The notes beneath the pieces were generated by a model. The model was given only the letters and a program-made list of their open reading frames with translations, was not told where the DNA came from and did not search any database. The translations under genes and the position numbers were made by a program. From positions 1 through 64,000 of the forward strand of contig CALFNN010000010.1 of the NCBI GenBank assembly GCA_937902925.1: a stretch of DNA of 64,000 nt, in the 5' to 3' direction. This document shows positions 44,773-55,431 of the stretch, one piece after another; position 1 is the stretch's first letter, and each line of letters starts with the position of its first letter. Source of the DNA: an uncultured Opitutaceae bacterium. Lineage in GTDB: Bacteria; Verrucomicrobiota; Verrucomicrobiia; Opitutales; Opitutaceae.

Positions 44773-45431
44773 CGCGGGGCGGGCGCGCGGTGGATCTGCG
44801 GCGTCCACGCAGCGTAGTTCGGCTCCTCGTGGAGAAACGCGTCAGGAGCATCGGTCGGGCGGAACAAGTCCGCGTCGGCGACGCGCGGCAGCAGGTCGGC
44901 GAGCGAGTAGGGAACGCGAGTCAAGTTCGGCGGCGACTGCGACCAGTGGCGAAAATTTTCCGGCATGACGAGTTCGCCCGCGAGGCCGGCTGTCGGCACA
45001 CGACGGAGCGTGCCGCCGAGTTGGAAATGGTGCCACGCATCGCGGCGGGCGTCGGCGATGACGGCGATTTCACGGCGGCCGAGCGACTCGGCGACGACGG
45101 CGAGACTGCAATACGCGAAGATGGGCCGGGGCGCCACCACGCTCCAAGTGCGCAGTGCCATCGCGACCGTCCGGATGCCAAGGACGGAACCCGGGCCTTC
45201 GCAGAACACGAAGCCGCGGACGGCGTTCAGGTCCACCTCCAGCGCCTCGATGCCGCGGAACACGCCGATGCCGGCCTCTTCGTCGGAGGTTTGCCAGCGG
45301 GCCGGAAACGGCGAAAGCGGAAGGTTGGAGGCCGGCCCGGCGTCGAAGACGCCGACCTGCACGCGGGCTGACGCCGCGTCGAGGAGCAACAGCGGGGAAT
45401 GCGCGGCAAGGAGTTGGCGGAGGCTGGGCAT
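44769..45431 (-). CDS. tsaB: tRNA threonylcarbamoyladenosine protein TsaB
   Basis: The 220-residue ASKHA-fold protein partners TsaD in t6A37 synthesis. Conserved elements are LLLLDAASARVQVGVFD, the pocket motif FCEGPGSVLGIRTVAMALRTW (canonical GPGSFTGLR) and AVIADARRDAWHHF. The L-R pattern is slightly diverged: Val-Leu replaces Phe-Thr in GPGSFTG. Its stop overlaps the alr start. It is divergent from tig. Confidence 0.88.
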   Translation of the reverse strand: MPSLRQLLAAHSPLLLLDAASARVQVGVFDAGPASNLPLSPFPARWQTSDEEAGIGVFRGIEALEVDLNAVRGFVFCEGPGSVLGIRTVAMALRTWSVVAPRPIFAYCSLAVVAESLGRREIAVIADARRDAWHHFQLGGTLRRVPTAGLAGELVMPENFRHWSQSPPNLTRVPYSLADLLPRVADADLFRPTDAPDAFLHEEPNYAAWTPQIHRAPAPR

Positions 45432-45599
45432 CCGGGTTCACGAAACGGCGGGGGGCGCGACCGTGCAAGCACGGAGGGCAGGGCCGCCCGGACGTTGCGC
45501 CGAGGCCGTGGGCGGCGGGCAGAATCCGGCATTGACCAGAACTGCCCGCGGCCTAGGGTGCCCGATTCTCTTCATTTCAACCTCTCCACACTCCTGTTC

Positions 45600-46922
45600 G
45601 TGAATGTCCAATTGAACACCGTCTCCGCCACCCGCAAGAGCCTCACGGTCACGCTTGACCCGGCCGAGGTCGACACCGAGCACTCGGCGGTCGTGGGCGA
45701 AATCACCAAGTATGCGCGGATCCCGGGGTTTCGTCCTGGCAAGGCGCCGGCCGCGATGGTGGCGAAGCGTTTCGCCAAGGAGATCGCGGACGATTTCAAG
45801 CAGAAGGTCGTTGCCAAGGCCTACCGCAGCGCGCTCGAGAAAGAAAAGATCGACGTGCTGAATGTCGTCAATCTCGAGGAGGGCAAGATCGAGATTGGGC
45901 AGCCCGCGGCGATCACGGTGACCGTCGATGTGCGGCCCGAGTTCACGCTGCCGGACTATGCCGGGCTCCCGACGGAAATCGCGCCGGTGGAGGCGACCGA
46001 GGAGGAAGTGGACAAGGTGATCCAGGACTTGCGCGCGGAGCGGGCCGATTTCAAGCCGGCTGACCGCGCGGCGCAGAAGGGCGACTACGTGAAGCTGGGT
46101 TACGAGGGCACGATCGACGGCAAGCCGATCGCGGACCTCGCGCCGGACAAGCAGCTTTACGGCAAAGTCCCGCAGACGTGGGAGGAAGTCGACGGAACGC
46201 AGGAAGGCGTCATTCCGGGCCTCGGCCAGCAACTCGCCGGGCTCAAGGCCGGCGACAAGAAGGATGTGGCGATCACGTTCCCCGCGGAGTTCGCGGCGGT
46301 GCCGGCGCTTGCGGGCAAGGCGGCGGTCTATGCGGTCGACGTTCAGGAAATCCGCGAGCGTGTGCTGCCGCCGATGGATGGGGAGTTTTTCAAGGCGCGG
46401 CGCGTCGCAGACCTCGCGGCGCTGCAGGACCAGGTGCGTTCGAACCTGAAGGCGCAAAAGGAATATCAGAACCGCGCGGCGCAACGCCGTCAGGTGACTG
46501 AGGCCCTCGGGGCGAAGGTCGATTTCCCGGTGCCCGACTCGCTGGTCGAGTCGGAGACGCAGGGCGTGCTCCGGCAGTTCATCGAGGAGAACATGCGCCG
46601 CGGCGTGCCGCAGGAACAGTTCGAAAAGGACAAGAAGGAACTCTTCGAGAGCGCCCGGAAGGCGGCGACGAATCGCGTGAAGATGCAGCTCATCTTCGCG
46701 AAGATCGCCGAGGCCGAGAAAGTCAGCGTGACCGACAAAGACATCGACGCCTTCATCTATCGCGAAGCAATGCGCACGCACCAGAAGCCGGACAAGCTCG
46801 TGAAGGTGCTGTCGAGCGACCGCGACCAGCTCCGCTCGGTGCAGCAATCCATCATTTTCGACAAGGCGGTTGATTTCCTGGTGTCCAAGGCTACCGTGAA
46901 GACGGTTCAGCCCAAGGCCTGA
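45600..46922 (+). CDS. tig: Trigger factor
   Basis: The 440-residue ribosome-associated chaperone and prolyl isomerase has the ribosome-binding signature [10 protein letters not shown] near residue 45, the FKBP-type domain (about 150-245; [33 protein letters not shown]) and the helical C-terminal arms. A GTG at 45600 gives [19 protein letters not shown], where family similarity starts; no ATG is suitable. It opens the conserved tig-clpP-clpX order. Confidence 0.97.
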   Translation: MNVQLNTVSATRKSLTVTLDPAEVDTEHSAVVGEITKYARIPGFRPGKAPAAMVAKRFAKEIADDFKQKVVAKAYRSALEKEKIDVLNVVNLEEGKIEIGQPAAITVTVDVRPEFTLPDYAGLPTEIAPVEATEEEVDKVIQDLRAERADFKPADRAAQKGDYVKLGYEGTIDGKPIADLAPDKQLYGKVPQTWEEVDGTQEGVIPGLGQQLAGLKAGDKKDVAITFPAEFAAVPALAGKAAVYAVDVQEIRERVLPPMDGEFFKARRVADLAALQDQVRSNLKAQKEYQNRAAQRRQVTEALGAKVDFPVPDSLVESETQGVLRQFIEENMRRGVPQEQFEKDKKELFESARKAATNRVKMQLIFAKIAEAEKVSVTDKDIDAFIYREAMRTHQKPDKLVKVLSSDRDQLRSVQQSIIFDKAVDFLVSKATVKTVQPKA

Positions 46923-46947
46923 CCGGCCGATATACCAACACCACCAC

Positions 46948-47568
46948 GTGAGCTACTACGTCCCAATCGTTCTCGAAAACACCGGCCGCGGCGAGCGGTC
47001 GATGGACATCTATTCCCGCCTGCTGAAGGACCGGATCATCTTCATCGGCACGCCGATCGACGACAACGTCGCCAACGTGGTCATCGCCCAGATGTTGTTC
47101 CTCCAGATGGAAGACGCGAAGAAGGACATCCACGTTTACATCAATTCGCCCGGCGGCGTCGTGACGGGTGGCATGGCCATCTACGACACGATGAACTTCC
47201 TGCAGTGCGACATCGTCACCTACTGCATCGGCATGGCGGCGAGCATGAGCACGGTGTTGCTGGCGGCGGGGACGAAGGGCAAGCGTTTCGCGCTGCCGAA
47301 CAGCCGCGTGATGATCCACCAGCCGAGCGGCGGTGCGGGCGGCCAGGCGGCCGACATCGCCATCGCGGCGAAGGAAATCCTCCGCTGGCGCCGGACGCTC
47401 AATGAGACGATTGCCAAGCACACGGGCAAGACCACGGAGCAGGTCGAGAAGGACTCGGATCGCGATTATTATATGAGTGCGCCGGAGGCCAAGGACTACG
47501 GCATTGTCGATCACGTGGTGGCCTCGACCCGTGAGGCGCAGGCGATCGCCGTGCAAACCGCGGCCTGA
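46948..47568 (+). CDS. clpP: ATP-dependent Clp protease proteolytic subunit
   Basis: The 206-residue serine peptidase forms the Clp degradation chamber. The triad is Ser99 (GMAASM), His124 (MIHQPSGG) and Asp173 (DRDYYMSA). The N-terminal [14 protein letters not shown] and the [17 protein letters not shown] oxyanion region are canonical. The start is GTG, 25 nt after the tig stop, and the clpX start follows after 61 nt. Confidence 0.98.
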   Translation: MSYYVPIVLENTGRGERSMDIYSRLLKDRIIFIGTPIDDNVANVVIAQMLFLQMEDAKKDIHVYINSPGGVVTGGMAIYDTMNFLQCDIVTYCIGMAASMSTVLLAAGTKGKRFALPNSRVMIHQPSGGAGGQAADIAIAAKEILRWRRTLNETIAKHTGKTTEQVEKDSDRDYYMSAPEAKDYGIVDHVVASTREAQAIAVQTAA

Positions 47569-47629
47569 GCGGCCGACCTGGGCAAACTCCGCCCTCGACT
47601 CGCCCCGGGCGACCTTCAAGCTCCGCGCC

Positions 47630-48925
47630 ATGGCCAAATCCGCGCGCATGACCCTCTGCTCGTTCTGCGGCAAGTCGCAGGCCGAGGTGAAGAAAATCAT
47701 CGCGGGGCCCGGCGTCTATATTTGCGATTCGTGCGTCAACGTCTGCAAGACGATCATCGACCGCGAGGTGAAGGCGCCCGCGGTGGAGGCGAAGCCGGCG
47801 ATCCGGCTCGTCAAGCCATCGGAGATCAAGAAGACGCTGGATGACTATGTCATCGGCCAGGACCACGCGAAGAAGGTCCTCTCGGTGGCCGTCTACAATC
47901 ACTACAAGCGGCTGATGTTCGATTCCGGCCAGTCGGTGAAGGACCCGGCGGCGCTGTCGCCCGAGTTCAACGACGTCGAGGTCGAGAAAAGCAACATCAT
48001 GCTCGTCGGCCCGACCGGTTCCGGCAAGACGCTCCTCGCGCGCACGCTGGCGAAGATCCTCGACGTGCCGTTCGCCATCTCCGACGCGACGACGCTGACC
48101 GAGGCGGGCTATGTCGGCGAAGACGTGGAGAACGTGGTGCTGCGGCTGTTGCAGGCGGCGAACTACGACGTGAAGAAGGCGGAGAGCGGCATCATTTACA
48201 TCGACGAGATCGACAAGATCGGCCGGAAGACGGAGAACGTTTCCATCACGCGCGACGTTTCCGGCGAAGGCGTGCAGCAGGCGCTGCTGAAGATTCTCGA
48301 GGGCACGACGTGCAACGTTCCCCCGCAGGGCGGCCGCAAGCACCCGAACCAGGAATACATCCAGATCAACACGTCGAACATCCTGTTCATTTGCGGTGGC
48401 GCGTTTGTCGGGCTCGACGCGATCGTGCAGCGGCGGATGGGCACGCGGAGCCTCGGGTTTTCGTCCATCGCGGCCCAGCAGGAGGCGGCGCTCAAGCCCG
48501 AGCAGATGATGAAGGCGCTGGCGCCGGAGGACCTCATCCGTTTTGGCATGATCCCCGAGTTCATCGGGCGGCTGCCGGTCGTTTCGGTGCTCGACCAACT
48601 GTCCGTCGCCGACCTCGAAAAGATTTTGCTGCGCACCAAGAACGCGATGGTGAAGCAGTATTCGAAGCTCTTCGCGATGGATGGCGTCCGCCTGCGGTTG
48701 ACGCCGGACGCGGTGAAAGCGATCGCCCAAAAGGCCATCGAGCTGAAGACGGGCGCGCGGGCGCTCCGGGCGATCATGGAGAATCTCATGCTCGAGGTCA
48801 TGTATGAGCTGCCGCAGCGCGACGACGTGACCGAGGTCGTGATCGACTCCGCGGTCGTCGCCGGCCGGCGCAAACCCACGCTGCGGCGCACGGGCAAATC
48901 CGAGCCGAAGCAGGACGCAGCCTGA
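47630..48925 (+). CDS. clpX: ATP-dependent Clp protease ATPase subunit ClpX
   Basis: The 431-residue AAA+ unfoldase feeds substrates to ClpP. It has the N-terminal zinc finger (Cys10, Cys13, Cys32, Cys35), Walker A GPTGSGKT, the GYVGED pore loop, Walker [11 protein letters not shown], the ClpP-binding region and sensor 2 [13 protein letters not shown]. The ATG at 47630 places the zinc finger at the usual distance from the start. Confidence 0.98.
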   Translation: MAKSARMTLCSFCGKSQAEVKKIIAGPGVYICDSCVNVCKTIIDREVKAPAVEAKPAIRLVKPSEIKKTLDDYVIGQDHAKKVLSVAVYNHYKRLMFDSGQSVKDPAALSPEFNDVEVEKSNIMLVGPTGSGKTLLARTLAKILDVPFAISDATTLTEAGYVGEDVENVVLRLLQAANYDVKKAESGIIYIDEIDKIGRKTENVSITRDVSGEGVQQALLKILEGTTCNVPPQGGRKHPNQEYIQINTSNILFICGGAFVGLDAIVQRRMGTRSLGFSSIAAQQEAALKPEQMMKALAPEDLIRFGMIPEFIGRLPVVSVLDQLSVADLEKILLRTKNAMVKQYSKLFAMDGVRLRLTPDAVKAIAQKAIELKTGARALRAIMENLMLEVMYELPQRDDVTEVVIDSAVVAGRRKPTLRRTGKSEPKQDAA

Positions 48926-49073
48926 GGTCGCGGAGCCTGGCCACGGTGGACGCGTGCCGCCGGGGATTGACCCGCTCGCCCCGGCTGACGAACTCGTTTT
49001 TACTTCAGCGGACTGTCCATGCGGTTTGCGCTTCCCTCGCGCGGACGGGTGCATTGCGCTGAGGGAAATCCCC

Positions 49074-52000
49074 ATGAAAATCCCTGTCGCTCATCTGCCC
49101 GGGTTCCTGGCTGCTGCGTTGTCGGTATTCGCCTCGGTCGCGTTCACCGGTGCCGCCGAGCCGAAAACCGAGGTGCGTTTCCTCTCCGGCCACGGCCCCG
49201 CGGACGCGGTGCCATGGGATTTCAGTATCACGGGTGGCCGGCGCGCAGGCGAGAAAACGACGATTCCCGTGCCCTCGAACTGGGAACTCCAGGGATTCGG
49301 CACCTACAATTACGGCCAGGAGCAGAACAAGTCCGACGAACACGGGCTTTACCATTTGAAGTTTGCCGTGCCGCCGGAATGGAAAGGTCGCCGCGTCCGC
49401 CTTGTGTTCGATGGCGTGATGACGGACGCCAAGGTCACCGTCAACGGTCGTCCGGCCGGTCCGGTTCACCAAGGCGGGTTTTTCCGCTTTCGCTTCGATG
49501 TCACCTCACTCGTCAAATATGGCGCGGGCAACGACAACACGCTCGACGTCGACGTCGCGAAAGTCTCGGCCGATCCGAATACCGAAAGCGCCGAACGCGG
49601 CGGCGACTACTGGGTCTTTGGCGGGATTTACCGGCCGGTTTGGCTCGAGGCGCTCCCCGCGCAGGCGATCGACCATCTGGCGATCGATGCGCAGGCGGAC
49701 GGCGCGCTGACGGCGGATGTGACGTTGAGTTCGCTGACCGGCGGACGCGTGGATGGGCTGAACGCTCCCGCGCTGCACCTCGACGCCCAGGTGCTCGATG
49801 CGGAGGGCAAACCGTTCGGCGTCGCGTTCACGCAGAAAATTTCCGCCGGCGGCGCCGGGCGCGTGCGGATCGCCGGCCGCGTCGAATCACCGCGGCAGTG
49901 GACGGCGGAGACGCCCAACCTCTACACCCTGCGCGTCGCGCTGCGCCGCGGTGACGAAACGCTGCACGTCGTCGACCAGCGCTTCGGCTTTCGGACGTTC
50001 GAAGTGCGCGAGGGGCAGGGACTGTTCCTCAATGGCCAGCGGATTCTCCTGAAGGGCGTCGATCGCCACAGCTTCCGCCCCGAGACCGGCCGGTCGCTCA
50101 ACCGCGCGGATTGCTATGAGGACGCCAGGGTCATCCGGTCGATGAATATGAACGCGGTCCGGATGTCGCACTATCCGCCCGACGAGGCCTTCCTCGAGGC
50201 CTGCGACGAGTTGGGGCTCTACGTGCTCGATGAAATCAGCGGCTGGCACCATGCGCACGACACGCCGGTCGGCCGGATTCTGGTGCGCGAGATGGTCGAG
50301 CGCGACGTCAACCACCCGAGCATTCTCTTTTGGGACAACGGCAACGAAGGCGGCTTCAACCGCGATCTCGATGGCGACTACTCGCTCTACGATCCCCAGA
50401 ATCGCCACGTGCTGCACCCGTGGGACACGTTTGGCGGCGTCGATACGAAACACTATGTGAGCTACGACGACTTTGTGCGGCGGCTGCACGGGCCGAACCT
50501 CGTCATGCCGACGGAAATCCTGCACGCGCTCTACGACGGCGGCGGGGGCGCGGGGCTGGACGATTACTGGCGCGCGGTCGAGGCGTCGCCGGTCGGCGGC
50601 GGGATGTTCATTTGGGATTTTGCCGACGAAGGCGTCGTGCGGACGGATCAGGGCGGCCGGATCGATGTCCACAGCACGTTTGCGCCGGACGGGGTGATCG
50701 GGCCGCATTTCGAAAAGGAAGGCAGTTACTACGCGATCCGCGACGTCTGGTCGCCGGTGCAGATCGATGCGCCGACGCTGGGCGACCAATTCGACGGCAC
50801 GCTCGCGGTGCACAACCACTACGATTTCACGTCACTGGCGGCATGCGGTTTCGCGTGGAAACTGCTAGGCTTCGAGGGCGCGGAAAAAACCCTCGCGCAG
50901 GGGCGCGCGGTGGCTCCGACCATCGCGCCGCATGCGGCGGGTAAACTTGCGCTCTCGCTGCCCGCCAACTGGCGGGATGCCGATGCGCTCGCGTTGAGCG
51001 TCACCGATCCCGCCGGGGCCGATCTCTGGACGTGGACGTGGCCGACGGCGGAACTGGCGAAACGCACTGCGGCGGCGGCGGCGGGAAAAATGATGGCGGC
51101 GCCCGCGGTTGAGACGGCCGGTAGCGAGATCCGGCTGCGTGCCGGCGATGTGACTGCCGCGTTCGATGCGACGACTGGCCTGCTTCGCTCCGTGCGCCGG
51201 GGGGAGAAAGCCCTGCCGCTGACCGACGGGCCGAGATTGTCCTTTGCGCGTCCGCCGGTGGCGAATCCCGCCGCGACGACGTGGCTGCCGGTCGTCGAGA
51301 CCGACGCGGCTGCACTCACCCGGCATCTGGCCAAGCCGGCCGAGGCCAGCGTCGTCGAGGCAGAAGTCGACAACCTGCACGGCGGAGCCGCGTTCGCGGG
51401 ATTCAAGCTCGAGCTGTCGCCCGATGGGACGACATGGAAGACGATCTTCGACGCGACGCGCCGCCAGCAAGACGGCACGCGTTACGAGTTCCCGCCGCAG
51501 ATGGTCGCGGCCGTGCGGCTTTCGAACGTGTTCCGTTACGATGGCGCGCCCGCCGTGATAAAAACCTTCCAGATCGGCGTAACGCCGGCCCGTTTTCCGG
51601 TGGCCGTCACGACGGCGGCCACCGTCACGTCGGGCGCCGGTCGCGACCCGGCGACGGGTGGAGCGGTCGCATGGATCGAGAGCCGTGGTGCGGGCGGACT
51701 GGAGAACTTTCGCTGGACGCTGTGCGCCGACGGGGCGCTGCGGCTCGACTACGCCTATTCGCTCGATGGCGCGTTCGCCTATCACGGGATTACGTTCGAT
51801 TGCCCGGAGGCCAAGATGACTTCACTTCGCTGGCTGGGCGAAGGTCCGTATCATGTCTGGCAAAACCGGCTGCGCGGCACCTGGCTGGGGATTCACGAGA
51901 CGCCCCGCCACGATCTGCAGCCGGGCGAGTCGTGGGTCTATCCGGAGTTCGAGGGTTACTATGCCGGCGTGCGCTGGGCGAAACTTGCGACGACCGACGG

Positions 52001-52232
52001 CACGTTTACGGTCTTCAATAACACCCCCGGCACCTACCTCCGCGTCGGCACGCCGCGGATCAGCCACGTGAGCACCACGATCGATTTTCCGGCGGGCGAC
52101 GTTTCGTTCCTCCACGCGATTCCCGCCATCGGTTCGAAGGGCAAACCCGCCGAGCAGGCCGGCCCGGAGAGCCAATGGGCGAAAGCCGCGGGCCGCTACG
52201 AGGGCTCGGTCGTTTTCCGCTTCGACGATTAG
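49074..52232 (+). CDS. Secreted GH2 beta-galactosidase
   Basis: The 1052-residue protein has a signal peptide (LAAALSVFASVAFTGAAE) and the GH2 order: sugar-binding domain (VPSNWELQGFGTYNYGQEQ, KVTVNGRPAGPVHQGGF), immunoglobulin-like domain, TIM barrel (LKGVDRHSFRPETGRSLN) with acid/base Glu425 in GNEGG and probable nucleophile Glu481 in MPTEIL, and a long C-terminal part whose last third resembles the small-chain beta-sandwich (WLGEGPYHVWQNRLRGT). It likely removes galactose from galactan or related side chains. The segment around 695-830 is a separate beta domain. Its stop overlaps that of the convergent GH28 gene. Confidence 0.93.
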   Translation: MKIPVAHLPGFLAAALSVFASVAFTGAAEPKTEVRFLSGHGPADAVPWDFSITGGRRAGEKTTIPVPSNWELQGFGTYNYGQEQNKSDEHGLYHLKFAVPPEWKGRRVRLVFDGVMTDAKVTVNGRPAGPVHQGGFFRFRFDVTSLVKYGAGNDNTLDVDVAKVSADPNTESAERGGDYWVFGGIYRPVWLEALPAQAIDHLAIDAQADGALTADVTLSSLTGGRVDGLNAPALHLDAQVLDAEGKPFGVAFTQKISAGGAGRVRIAGRVESPRQWTAETPNLYTLRVALRRGDETLHVVDQRFGFRTFEVREGQGLFLNGQRILLKGVDRHSFRPETGRSLNRADCYEDARVIRSMNMNAVRMSHYPPDEAFLEACDELGLYVLDEISGWHHAHDTPVGRILVREMVERDVNHPSILFWDNGNEGGFNRDLDGDYSLYDPQNRHVLHPWDTFGGVDTKHYVSYDDFVRRLHGPNLVMPTEILHALYDGGGGAGLDDYWRAVEASPVGGGMFIWDFADEGVVRTDQGGRIDVHSTFAPDGVIGPHFEKEGSYYAIRDVWSPVQIDAPTLGDQFDGTLAVHNHYDFTSLAACGFAWKLLGFEGAEKTLAQGRAVAPTIAPHAAGKLALSLPANWRDADALALSVTDPAGADLWTWTWPTAELAKRTAAAAAGKMMAAPAVETAGSEIRLRAGDVTAAFDATTGLLRSVRRGEKALPLTDGPRLSFARPPVANPAATTWLPVVETDAAALTRHLAKPAEASVVEAEVDNLHGGAAFAGFKLELSPDGTTWKTIFDATRRQQDGTRYEFPPQMVAAVRLSNVFRYDGAPAVIKTFQIGVTPARFPVAVTTAATVTSGAGRDPATGGAVAWIESRGAGGLENFRWTLCADGALRLDYAYSLDGAFAYHGITFDCPEAKMTSLRWLGEGPYHVWQNRLRGTWLGIHETPRHDLQPGESWVYPEFEGYYAGVRWAKLATTDGTFTVFNNTPGTYLRVGTPRISHVSTTIDFPAGDVSFLHAIPAIGSKGKPAEQAGPESQWAKAAGRYEGSVVFRFDD

Positions 52233-53551
52233 TTGTCGCGGGTAAGACCCTGAACGGAACCGTCGGCGATCACATCCGGGCCGCTGGCCGCGGTGATGTG
52301 GACGTTTTTCAAGATAATGCCCTTGGTGTTCGCCACGCGCAGCCCCGTGGGGGCCTCGATCGAGACGTTGTCCAAGGTGATATTCCCGGCGGGCATTTCC
52401 GGGAGGCCGGCGATCAGGCCGGCGCGCGTCCGGCCGGCGGTCGCGGTGAGATTGCGCACGGTGATGTTGCGCCACTGCGGCGTCGTGTCGGTGACGGGCT
52501 GCGCCTTGTCCTCGGCGAGGGCGGAGTCGATCGTGGTATTTGCGTAATAGCTGGTGATGCCGATGGCCACGCCGACGTTCTTCATCGTCAAGTCGGCGTA
52601 GGTGACGTTCTCGACGAGCCCGCCGCGTCCACGGCCCGACTTGAACCGCACGCCCGTGTCGGTGCCGTCGAAGGTGCAGCGTTGGACGAGCATGTTGCGC
52701 ACGCCGCAACCCGTGCCACTGCCGATCGAGCAGCCGTGGCCGTGGAGAAACGTGCAGTCGGTGACGAGGATGTCTTCTTCCAATGGGCCGCCGCTGCCAC
52801 CGAGGGCGATGTTGTCGTCGCCAGTGTCGATGTAGCAATGGGCGATGCGGACGCGCTGGCAGCACTTCGGGTCGATGCCGTCGGTGTTCGGCGCGATGGC
52901 CGGATTGAGAATCCTGATGCCCTCGACGGTGACGTCCGAGCACGCGTTCTGCGTGATGTTGAAGACCGGCGCATTCGTGAGCGTGACGCCCTCGAGGCGG
53001 ATGCGCTGGCAGCCGCGGAACGACAGCATGACGGGACGCGGACTGGTGTTGCCGCTGGCATGGCGGGCGTTGGCCTCGGCCTTGAACCGGCGCGCCTCGG
53101 GCCACCAGGCCTCGCCGTTGCCGTTGATCGTGCCCGCGCCGGAGACCAGGACATCGTGGGCGTTGTTGATCAGGATGAGTGGGCGGTAACCGCGCGCGGT
53201 GGCGCCGGTGCGATAGTCGTCGAACTTCGGGGAAAACAGGATCGTGGCGCCGGCCTCGAGGTGAAGGTTCGTGTTGTTGCCGAGGTCGAACGGGCCGGTG
53301 AAATACGTGCCCGGCGGGACGACGAGCGTGCCACCGCCGGCGGCGTTGACGGCGGCGAGCGCACTGTGGAACGCCTCGGTGTTGAGCGTGGCGCCGCTGT
53401 CGCCGACTGCGCCAAAATCCTTCAGGTTGAAGCTGTGATCCGGGATGACCGGCTGGGCGGGCATGAGGTCAGCGAGCGAGTCGGCGCCGAGTGCGGCACC
53501 GGCGGAACTGAGCATCATCGCAGCGAAGAGAATCGAGGTGCGTGGGTTCAT
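52229..53551 (-). CDS. Secreted GH28 polygalacturonase-type hydrolase
   Basis: The 440-residue protein has a signal peptide (ILFAAMMLSSAGAALGA) and a complete GH28 active site on its beta helix: NTD (222-224), DD (245-246), GHG (271-273) and RFK (302-304, for RIK). The N-terminal FNLKDFGAVGDSGATLNTEAF is typical of the family. It should hydrolyse homogalacturonan or rhamnogalacturonan; endo or exo mode cannot be told. It is convergent with the GH2 gene and overlaps it by 4 nt at the stop codons, a compact arrangement that links two pectin-related activities. Confidence 0.95.
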   Translation of the reverse strand: MNPRTSILFAAMMLSSAGAALGADSLADLMPAQPVIPDHSFNLKDFGAVGDSGATLNTEAFHSALAAVNAAGGGTLVVPPGTYFTGPFDLGNNTNLHLEAGATILFSPKFDDYRTGATARGYRPLILINNAHDVLVSGAGTINGNGEAWWPEARRFKAEANARHASGNTSPRPVMLSFRGCQRIRLEGVTLTNAPVFNITQNACSDVTVEGIRILNPAIAPNTDGIDPKCCQRVRIAHCYIDTGDDNIALGGSGGPLEEDILVTDCTFLHGHGCSIGSGTGCGVRNMLVQRCTFDGTDTGVRFKSGRGRGGLVENVTYADLTMKNVGVAIGITSYYANTTIDSALAEDKAQPVTDTTPQWRNITVRNLTATAGRTRAGLIAGLPEMPAGNITLDNVSIEAPTGLRVANTKGIILKNVHITAASGPDVIADGSVQGLTRDN

Positions 53552-53574
53552 GGGGTATTGGGGCGGTTCAACGA

Positions 53575-54201
53575 TTACGGTTTAACGGTGATTTTCTTGA
53601 TGACCGGCGGCGCGAGAGGCTCGCTCATGCCACCGTCACGGCCCATCCGGGTAGGCGTGGCGGCGAGCGCGTCGACGACCTCCATGCCGTGGATCACTTT
53701 CGCAAAAATGACATAGCTCGGCGGCAACGGATAGTCCTGATGCATGATGAAAAACTGGCTGCCGTTCGTGTCGGGGCCGGAGTTGGCCATCGCGACGAGG
53801 CCGCGCTTGTAACCACCGCGGTAGAGCGGGGAGTCGCGATTGATATCGTCGGCGAACAGACCGCCCCAAGCGCTCTCGCCACCGGAACCGTCGCCCGCCG
53901 GATCGCCACCCTGGATCATGAACCCCTTCACGATGCGATGAAAGGTCAGGCCGTCGTAATAACCATGCTCGGCGAGCAGGCGGAAGTTTTCCACGGCTTT
54001 CGGCGAGTCCGCGGTGAGGAATTCAAGCTCGATCGCTCCCTGGTCGGTCTCGATGACCGCATGCGCGCCGCCGGAACTTTTTGCGCCGGCCGGAACCTTG
54101 GGATTGCCGCCGCCGGTCGACGGGCGGCAGCCGACGACCACCCAGGCGGCCAGAATGGAGAGCAGAAAAGCGCGGGGGTGGGTAAAACGACGGTGAGTCA
54201 T
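53575..54201 (-). CDS. Lipoprotein cyclophilin-type peptidyl-prolyl isomerase
   Basis: With the ATG at 54201 the 208-residue protein has a lipoprotein signal (FLLSILAAWVVVGC, lipobox near residue 24), so the mature form should be anchored in a membrane facing the periplasm. The cyclophilin core follows: TDQGAIELEFL, FRLLAEHGYYDGLTFHRIVKGFMIQGGDP, GLVAMANSGPDTNGSQFFI, and VIFAKVIHGMEVVDAL. It would assist folding of exported proteins, for example the many secreted hydrolases. It is 28 nt downstream of the M42 gene and 23 nt before the GH28 start. Confidence 0.95.
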   Translation of the reverse strand: MTHRRFTHPRAFLLSILAAWVVVGCRPSTGGGNPKVPAGAKSSGGAHAVIETDQGAIELEFLTADSPKAVENFRLLAEHGYYDGLTFHRIVKGFMIQGGDPAGDGSGGESAWGGLFADDINRDSPLYRGGYKRGLVAMANSGPDTNGSQFFIMHQDYPLPPSYVIFAKVIHGMEVVDALAATPTRMGRDGGMSEPLAPPVIKKITVKP

Positions 54202-54229
54202 GGGACAATGGGCAACGAGATGCGGCCGT

Positions 54230-55303
54230 TCACCAATGCGCGTAGTCGCCTTTTTCAAGGCCCTTGGCGAACTCGACGAAAAGCTGGACGCAACGTTCCA
54301 CGTCCTCCAGATCGACGACCTCGCTCGGTGTGTGCATGTAGCGCAGCGGAATGCTTACGAGACCGGTGGCGACACCGCCTCGGCCCATTTGAATCGCGCG
54401 CGCGTCGGTGCCGGTGGGACGCGGGTCGGCTTCGATCTGGTAGGGGATCTTGAGCTTTTTCGCGGCGCGAAGAAGGCGGTCGTAAATTCTCGGGTTGATA
54501 TTGGCCCCGCGGCAGAGAATCGGGCCGCCGCCGAGCCTGGTCTCGCCGAACTTGCGGTTGTCGCAATCGGGATGATCGGTGGCGTGACCCACGTCGACGG
54601 CGAGGGCGATGTGCGGGTTGACGGCGTAGGCGGAGGTCGTCGCGCCGCGGACGCCGATTTCCTCCTGGGCGGTGGCGACACTCACGACCTTGGCGGCGAG
54701 CTTTTTCCGGTCCTTGTCCTTCGCGAGGCGGATGATGGTTTCGCCGACGACGTAGGCGCCGACCTTGTTGTCGAAGGCGCGGGCGGTGCCGATGCTGCCG
54801 TGGATCAGTTCCAACTCGTGGTCGTAGGTGGCGACGTCACCGATGCCGACGCGTTCAAGGGCGGCTTTTTTCGACGCTGCGCCAATGTCGATCCAGATCT
54901 CGTGTTTCTTCGGGACCTTCTTCCGATCCTCATCGTCCATGAGGTGAATGGCGCGTTTGCCGGTGACGCCTTTGACCGGGCCGTTGGCTGTCTGGATGAT
55001 CACGCGGCGGCCGGAGATGACGCTGAGGTCGTGGCCGCCGATGGTATCGAAATAAAGAAAGCCTTCCTTGTTGACGTAGGTGATGATGAGTCCGAGTTCG
55101 TCCATGTGGCCGGCGAGCATCAGCACGGGATCGCCGGCGGGGTTCAGGGTGGCGAGGCGGTTGCCGAGGGCGTCGCCCGTGTAGGCGTCGGCGACGGGCT
55201 TCACGTGGCGGTCGAAGACAGCCTGGGCCTCGCCCTCGTAGCCGGAGGGCGAGCGCGCGTGGAGCAGTTCGGAGAGAAAGGCGGGAACTTGATAAGTCGA
55301 CAT
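54230..55303 (-). CDS. M42 family aminopeptidase
   Basis: The 357-residue protein belongs to the M42 (glutamyl aminopeptidase/endoglucanase M) family of di-metal tetrahedral aminopeptidases, which trim peptides in the cytosol. Seen are metal ligands His66 and Asp68 in LAGHMDELG, the bridging Asp in RAFDNKVGAY, the Glu pair in ATAQEEIGVRG, and the later DVGHATDHPDCD and TGTDARAIQMGRGGVATG with HTPSEVVDLED. ATG 55303 gives the natural start MSTYQVPAFLSELLHARSPSGYEG. Confidence 0.95.
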   Translation of the reverse strand: MSTYQVPAFLSELLHARSPSGYEGEAQAVFDRHVKPVADAYTGDALGNRLATLNPAGDPVLMLAGHMDELGLIITYVNKEGFLYFDTIGGHDLSVISGRRVIIQTANGPVKGVTGKRAIHLMDDEDRKKVPKKHEIWIDIGAASKKAALERVGIGDVATYDHELELIHGSIGTARAFDNKVGAYVVGETIIRLAKDKDRKKLAAKVVSVATAQEEIGVRGATTSAYAVNPHIALAVDVGHATDHPDCDNRKFGETRLGGGPILCRGANINPRIYDRLLRAAKKLKIPYQIEADPRPTGTDARAIQMGRGGVATGLVSIPLRYMHTPSEVVDLEDVERCVQLFVEFAKGLEKGDYAHW

Positions 55304-55431
55304 GGGGCAAGGCTCGCGCAAAGGCGGAAAGGCGCAAAGCAGAAAAGCACGAAAGGGCCGCGCGCCGCGGCGCGGGAAGGTTAAAAAACTCTTTGCGACT
55401 TGGCGGGATTGCGCGAATCTCCCCGGCGTTC

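Noticed and set aside
42037-44817. Plus-strand open frame of 926 codons opposite DUF1800 and alr
   Set aside because: It spans two well-identified minus-strand genes and their intergenic hairpin, which a real gene would not do without homology.
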